Of a stretch of DNA of 16,731 bases, positions 13,633 to 16,731 are shown one piece after another (positions within the stretch are counted from its first letter, which is position 1; every line of letters begins with the position of its first letter). This DNA is from Maribacter sp. (GTDB taxonomy: Bacteria > Bacteroidota > Bacteroidia > Flavobacteriales > Flavobacteriaceae). The translations under genes were made by a program, and so were the position numbers. The notes under the pieces were generated by a model. That model worked only from the letters and a program-made list of their open reading frames with translations, did no database searches and had not been told where the DNA came from. The stretch is from positions 1 to 16,731 of the forward strand of contig JAHHKH010000012.1 in assembly GCA_018679695.1 (NCBI GenBank), written 5' to 3'.

Positions 13633-14985
13633 TTAGCCTATTTCTTTATATAATAAATCCAATCCTTCTCGAATGATCTTTTGATGGGGTTGTTTGGAAA
13701 TACAAACAAATTCCGTCAAGGCAAAATCCTCTGGGGCAACTTCGTACAATCCTAATTGCTCCATTTCGTCAAGATCTTTTACCATGCAAGCTTTCAACAG
13801 TTGTAATGGGTAAATATCTAGCGGGAATACTTCCTCATATTGCCCTGTAATCACAAAGGCCCTATGTTCACCATTTGTATTGGTGTTCAAATCATATTTT
13901 TTCTTAGGTTGTAACCATGAAAAGGTCAATGCCCTTGTCGTGGATATCTTATTGAATACAGGTTTGTTCCAACCAAACAACTCATAATCATCGCCTTCAG
14001 GAATGGCAGTTACAGTATTGTTATAAAAACCTAGATGACCATCAGGTTTACTTTTGGCACCTGTCAATACATCACCATTGATAACCCTGAAATTATCGTT
14101 TTTAACTCCACTCCCATAAAGGAAAGTAGAAATCTCGGTGCCAATTTTTGTCTTATAATATTTAGGTGCCTTTACCGAAGAACCTGCCAAAGCAACAATA
14201 CGTTCGGCATTGAACTTTCCGGTTATTAGCAATTCACCAATGATCACCAAATCCTGGGGAGAAACTGTCCATACTAACTCCCCTTTATTAATGGGATCAA
14301 TTTTATTGATTTGTGTACCTACAAGTCCTGCCGGATGCGGCCCTGAGACTTTGTGCAATTCTATCCCGCTGAGTCCTGCCAATGGGGAGTTTGATTTTGC
14401 TCCAACAGAAACATGCACTTTCCCAGGTGTTAGTTTCCCTAAAGCTGAAATCGCAGTTTGTAATTCTTTCTCCTTTCCTTGTAAAACAAAGTCACAGTCT
14501 GCTGCCAATGGGGCCGTAGTGTACCCAGAAATAAATATTGCCTTAGGGTTCGTATCGGGATCGGCAATTATATCATATGGCCTCTGTTTAAGAAAAGGCC
14601 AGCAGCCCGACTTCAAAAAATGTGCCTTTATTTCTTGAGAGGAGGCTTTGTCTACATCAAAAGTTCCATAATCCAAGTCAGTCTGAGTTTTGTCCGCCAA
14701 AATTTTAAGTGAAAGAATTCTTCTTCTTGCTCCGCGATTGATTTCAATGAGCTCTCCACTTACTGGAGACACAAAACGCATTGCCTCATTGTTCTTATTG
14801 TAAAAAAGTGGTTCACCTGCTTTTACTTCAGCACCTTCTTTGACCAACATTTTGGGGGTTATTCCGTGAAAATCATCAAGATTCAATGCATATACGTTGC
14901 TTAAAACTGCCTTTGAAATTGTTTGTTCGGCAGCACCTATAAGGTTGATGTTCAAGCCCTTTCTAATTCGGATGTCTTTAGACAT
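13633..14985 (-). CDS. nqrA: Na+-translocating NADH:quinone reductase subunit A
   Basis: This peripheral cytosolic subunit of the sodium-pumping complex is implicated in quinone binding. It has 450 residues, the normal length, and no membrane segment. Family features are the start I-R-I-R-K-G-L-N-I-N-L-I-G (5-17), K-M-L-V-K-E-G-A-E-V-K-A-G-E-P-L-F (45-61) and F-V-S-P-V-S-G-E-L-I-E-I-N-R-G-A-R-R (71-88), a lipoyl-like half-motif. G-P-H-P-A-G-L-V-G (about 235-243) follows further on. It is the first gene of the six-gene operon, with a -7 promoter box 33 bases upstream of its start. Confidence 0.97.
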   Translation of the reverse strand: MSKDIRIRKGLNINLIGAAEQTISKAVLSNVYALNLDDFHGITPKMLVKEGAEVKAGEPLFYNKNNEAMRFVSPVSGELIEINRGARRRILSLKILADKTQTDLDYGTFDVDKASSQEIKAHFLKSGCWPFLKQRPYDIIADPDTNPKAIFISGYTTAPLAADCDFVLQGKEKELQTAISALGKLTPGKVHVSVGAKSNSPLAGLSGIELHKVSGPHPAGLVGTQINKIDPINKGELVWTVSPQDLVIIGELLITGKFNAERIVALAGSSVKAPKYYKTKIGTEISTFLYGSGVKNDNFRVINGDVLTGAKSKPDGHLGFYNNTVTAIPEGDDYELFGWNKPVFNKISTTRALTFSWLQPKKKYDLNTNTNGEHRAFVITGQYEEVFPLDIYPLQLLKACMVKDLDEMEQLGLYEVAPEDFALTEFVCISKQPHQKIIREGLDLLYKEIG

Positions 14986-15018
14986 ATATTGTAGACCTTA
15001 GGTTAACAAAATTTCGGG

Positions 15019-15026
15019 CAAAAATA
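15019..15026 (-). promoter_or_regulatory. -7 promoter box TATTTTTG of the nqr operon
   Basis: On the minus strand TATTTTTG matches TAnnTTTG exactly, 33 bases before the nqrA ATG, leaving a leader of roughly 25-30 bases. A perfect 10-bp palindrome GAAAGCTTTC (15037-15046) lies just upstream of the box and could be an operator or could mask the -33 region. Confidence 0.55.
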
Positions 15027-15109
15027 GCATTTAATGGAAAGCTTTCATAATTATCAACCATAAATTTGGGTAATTCAACGATGGAAATATGTTAGGTATG
15101 GTTTTTGTT

Positions 15110-15117
15110 TACCTTTA
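15110..15117 (+). promoter_or_regulatory. weak -7 box (TACCTTTA) of the T9SS plug gene
   Basis: Seven of eight TAnnTTTG positions match, 19 bases before ATG 15137, the same spacing as at gpmI. No convincing -33 TTG is present. Confidence 0.35.
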
Positions 15118-15136
15118 CCGAAAAAATTAGCAAAAA

Positions 15137-16381
15137 ATGCGCATTTTTCTTAAACAAATTTTAGTGCTTCTCTTTATGCCAACCTTATTTGCGCAGGTAC
15201 AAGAAGAGGTGAACCCTCCTGAAAATATAAAATCGATTATTTTCAAAGGCGAAAAAGAGGACCAATTCCCTGTAGTGCAAATTGGGGATCCCATTTTCTT
15301 AGAGTTCGATGACCTTTTGGCCAATGAACAGGATTATTATTATAAAATCGTGCATTGTGATTATAACTGGACTCCCTCCAGACTTTTAAAATCACAATAT
15401 CTTAGTGGTATTGATAACCAACGAATATTGAATTACGAAAATAGTTACTCAACGCTGCAATCCTATTCCAATTATAAATTGACCATACCCAACACTAATA
15501 TAGGCTTAAAAGTTAGTGGAAATTACGTTTTGGAAATATACAATGATAACAATGAGCTTCAATTTTCCCGCAAATTCATTGTCTATAAGGACTTGCTAAA
15601 AGTTGGGGGCATTGTAAAACGTACTAGGGATTTCTCATTTATCAATGAAAAGCAAGTAGTCCATATAAATATAAATGCGGGCAATTTTAGACTAGTAAAT
15701 CCTAAGAAGGAAGTAAAAATAGCCATAATCCAAAATTACCATTGGCCAACAGCCTTGTATAATGTTGCCCCTCAATTTACCATTGGCAACGAATTGGTTT
15801 ATAAATATGACCTAGAGACCAGTTTTTTTGGTGGTAACGAATATCTGAATTTTGACACCAAGGATTTGAGAGCCCCTAGCTCGGTAATATCACGTATTGA
15901 ATTGGCAGAATTGTACAATCACTATCTGTTTTCAGACCGGATACGGGCAGACAGACCCTATACGTATTATCCTGATATAAATGGTGACTTTGTTTTACGC
16001 ACATTACAAGGCTCAGACGTTTCACGTGAAGCTGAATACACCAATGTCCATTTTAGCCTACCCTATTCAGAGACCATTGGATTGGATGATGTATATGTTT
16101 TTGGAAAACATAATAATTATGCATTAACAGCTGAGAATAAAATGGCGTACAATGAAAATAATGGGATGCTGGAAGCTAAAATTAAATTGAAACAGGGTTT
16201 CTATAACTACAAATATGTGATTGAAAAAGAAAATGGGGAAATAGACCTAAATACGGTTTCAGGAAACTTCCATTTTACCGAAAACACCTATCTAATATTA
16301 GTATACTACCGCAATTTCGGCGATATCTATGATAGTATAATCGGCGTAGGATCAACGAACTCCCGAAACATTAGCAATTAA
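15137..16381 (+). CDS. type IX secretion system plug protein (DUF5103 family)
   Basis: This 414-residue exported protein has a signal peptide (MRIFLKQILVLLFMPTLFAQ, cleavage probably after A19). By family knowledge the Plug protein closes the periplasmic side of the SprA (Sov) translocon pore when PorV and substrate are not engaged. The family pattern is visible in P-P-E-N-I-K-S-I-I-F (27-36), F-P-V-V-Q-I-G-D-P-I-F-L-E-F-D-D-L (43-59), Y-Y-Y-K-I-V-H-C-D-Y-N-W (67-78) and N-Y-K-L-T-I-P-N (112-119). Further matches are an S-G-N-Y-V-L-E-I-Y (126-134) immunoglobulin-like stretch, and Y-Y-P-D-I-N-G-D-F-V-L-R and Q-G-F-Y-N-Y-K-Y towards the end. The length is normal. It is divergent from nqrA with a 151-base gap, and nothing co-directional and intact follows in the window. 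Confidence 0.88.
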   Translation: MRIFLKQILVLLFMPTLFAQVQEEVNPPENIKSIIFKGEKEDQFPVVQIGDPIFLEFDDLLANEQDYYYKIVHCDYNWTPSRLLKSQYLSGIDNQRILNYENSYSTLQSYSNYKLTIPNTNIGLKVSGNYVLEIYNDNNELQFSRKFIVYKDLLKVGGIVKRTRDFSFINEKQVVHININAGNFRLVNPKKEVKIAIIQNYHWPTALYNVAPQFTIGNELVYKYDLETSFFGGNEYLNFDTKDLRAPSSVISRIELAELYNHYLFSDRIRADRPYTYYPDINGDFVLRTLQGSDVSREAEYTNVHFSLPYSETIGLDDVYVFGKHNNYALTAENKMAYNENNGMLEAKIKLKQGFYNYKYVIEKENGEIDLNTVSGNFHFTENTYLILVYYRNFGDIYDSIIGVGSTNSRNISN

Positions 16382-16731
16382 TGTTTACTTATCCTTGTTA
16401 GGATTAAATACATGGGAAACAATCTTGTTTCAACCCAAAATTATGACTAAAACCCATTTGTGGCAGACAATACAGGGAAATACGAGGTCAGTGGTTGATT
16501 GTTGAATTAAAAAAATATAAAGACTTTCGAAGAAATAATCGAAAAATAGGGTTCAACATACCTGTGCAAAAAATAGGACCGTATTTAAAATGGCAAGGAG
16601 TGTTCTTAAGTTTTCAAGACACCCAAGGACCTAAATTGGGCATATAATTCAAATCTACCATTTACTACATTTTTCTTTCTCACAGTCCTTGCAGTTATTA
16701 TTTGGCTGGTATACATCAGAAAAAGATATAC
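16382..16731. other. gene-free tail; possible decayed coding remnants
   Basis: No intact gene is visible in these 350 bases. An ATG overlapping the plug stop codon (TAATG at 16379-16383) leads to a stop after six codons. One frame stays open from 16447 to 16644 (66 codons) but has no ATG and resembles nothing I know. Another frame from about 16614 to the window end has a hydrophobic stretch followed by R-K-R-Y, as in a membrane protein, but no start codon. The pieces could be remnants of one frameshifted gene, or chance. No terminator hairpin is seen after the plug gene. Confidence 0.4.

Noticed and set aside
14210..14638. 142-codon plus-strand open frame antisense to nqrA
   Set aside because: It lies wholly inside a well-supported gene and has no family motif or start signals, so it is a shadow of nqrA codon use. 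The same holds for frames antisense to nqrB, nqrD, nqrE and nqrF.
16379..16401. TAATG overlap suggesting a coupled gene after the plug gene
   Set aside because: The frame stops after six codons.
1..16731. CRISPR array, IS element, prophage, toxin-antitoxin or defence genes, tRNA or rRNA
   Set aside because: I read the window for direct repeats with spacers, transposase-like proteins, phage proteins and tRNA-like cloverleaf features and saw none. The gene content is ordinary core and envelope functions.

Overview
The window looks like chromosomal DNA of a marine-type Flavobacteriaceae bacterium (Bacteroidota). The evidence is an AT-rich composition, weak or absent Shine-Dalgarno sites, TAnnTTTG-type -7 boxes, a cargo protein with a type IX secretion (T9SS) type B sorting tail, a T9SS plug (DUF5103-type) protein, and a sodium-pumping NADH:quinone reductase (NQR) as a respiratory entry complex. 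Genus and species cannot be read from the sequence.

Layout. Positions 1-3450 (+ strand): the tail of an unknown gene, a secreted T9SS type B cargo protein, a Tat-exported M15 D,D-carboxypeptidase-like protein, an anchored M48 zinc protease and a 55-residue membrane protein. A perfect 36-bp palindromic terminator (3505-3540) then serves both this side and a convergent, exported ankyrin-repeat protein (3559-3954, - strand). From 4199 (+ strand) come housekeeping genes: phosphoglycerate mutase gpmI, methionine aminopeptidase map, and an atypical class I methyltransferase preceded by a REP-like palindrome. From 7373 to 14985 everything is on the - strand. In transcription order this is nqrA-nqrB-nqrC-nqrD-nqrE-nqrF, tightly packed and closed by a strong terminator, then a small conserved-looking 118-residue gene overlapping apbE. 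Divergent from nqrA lies the T9SS plug gene (15137-16381). The last 350 bases hold no intact gene.

How the genes work together. NqrA-F form one membrane complex that oxidises NADH, reduces quinone and exports Na+. ApbE attaches FMN covalently to threonines of NqrB and NqrC, so apbE next to nqr makes functional sense. The 118-residue protein sits between the complex and its maturase and is the best candidate here for an uncharacterised accessory factor. The T9SS plug gene at one end and the T9SS cargo gene at the other show that the organism uses type IX secretion.

No clearly novel multi-gene system, defence island, prophage, IS element, CRISPR array or RNA gene is visible. The most useful leads are the small gene between nqrF and apbE, the 55-residue membrane protein, the palindrome-rich gpmI/ankyrin intergenic region, the REP-like element that supplies a ribosome binding site, and the almost leaderless start of map.
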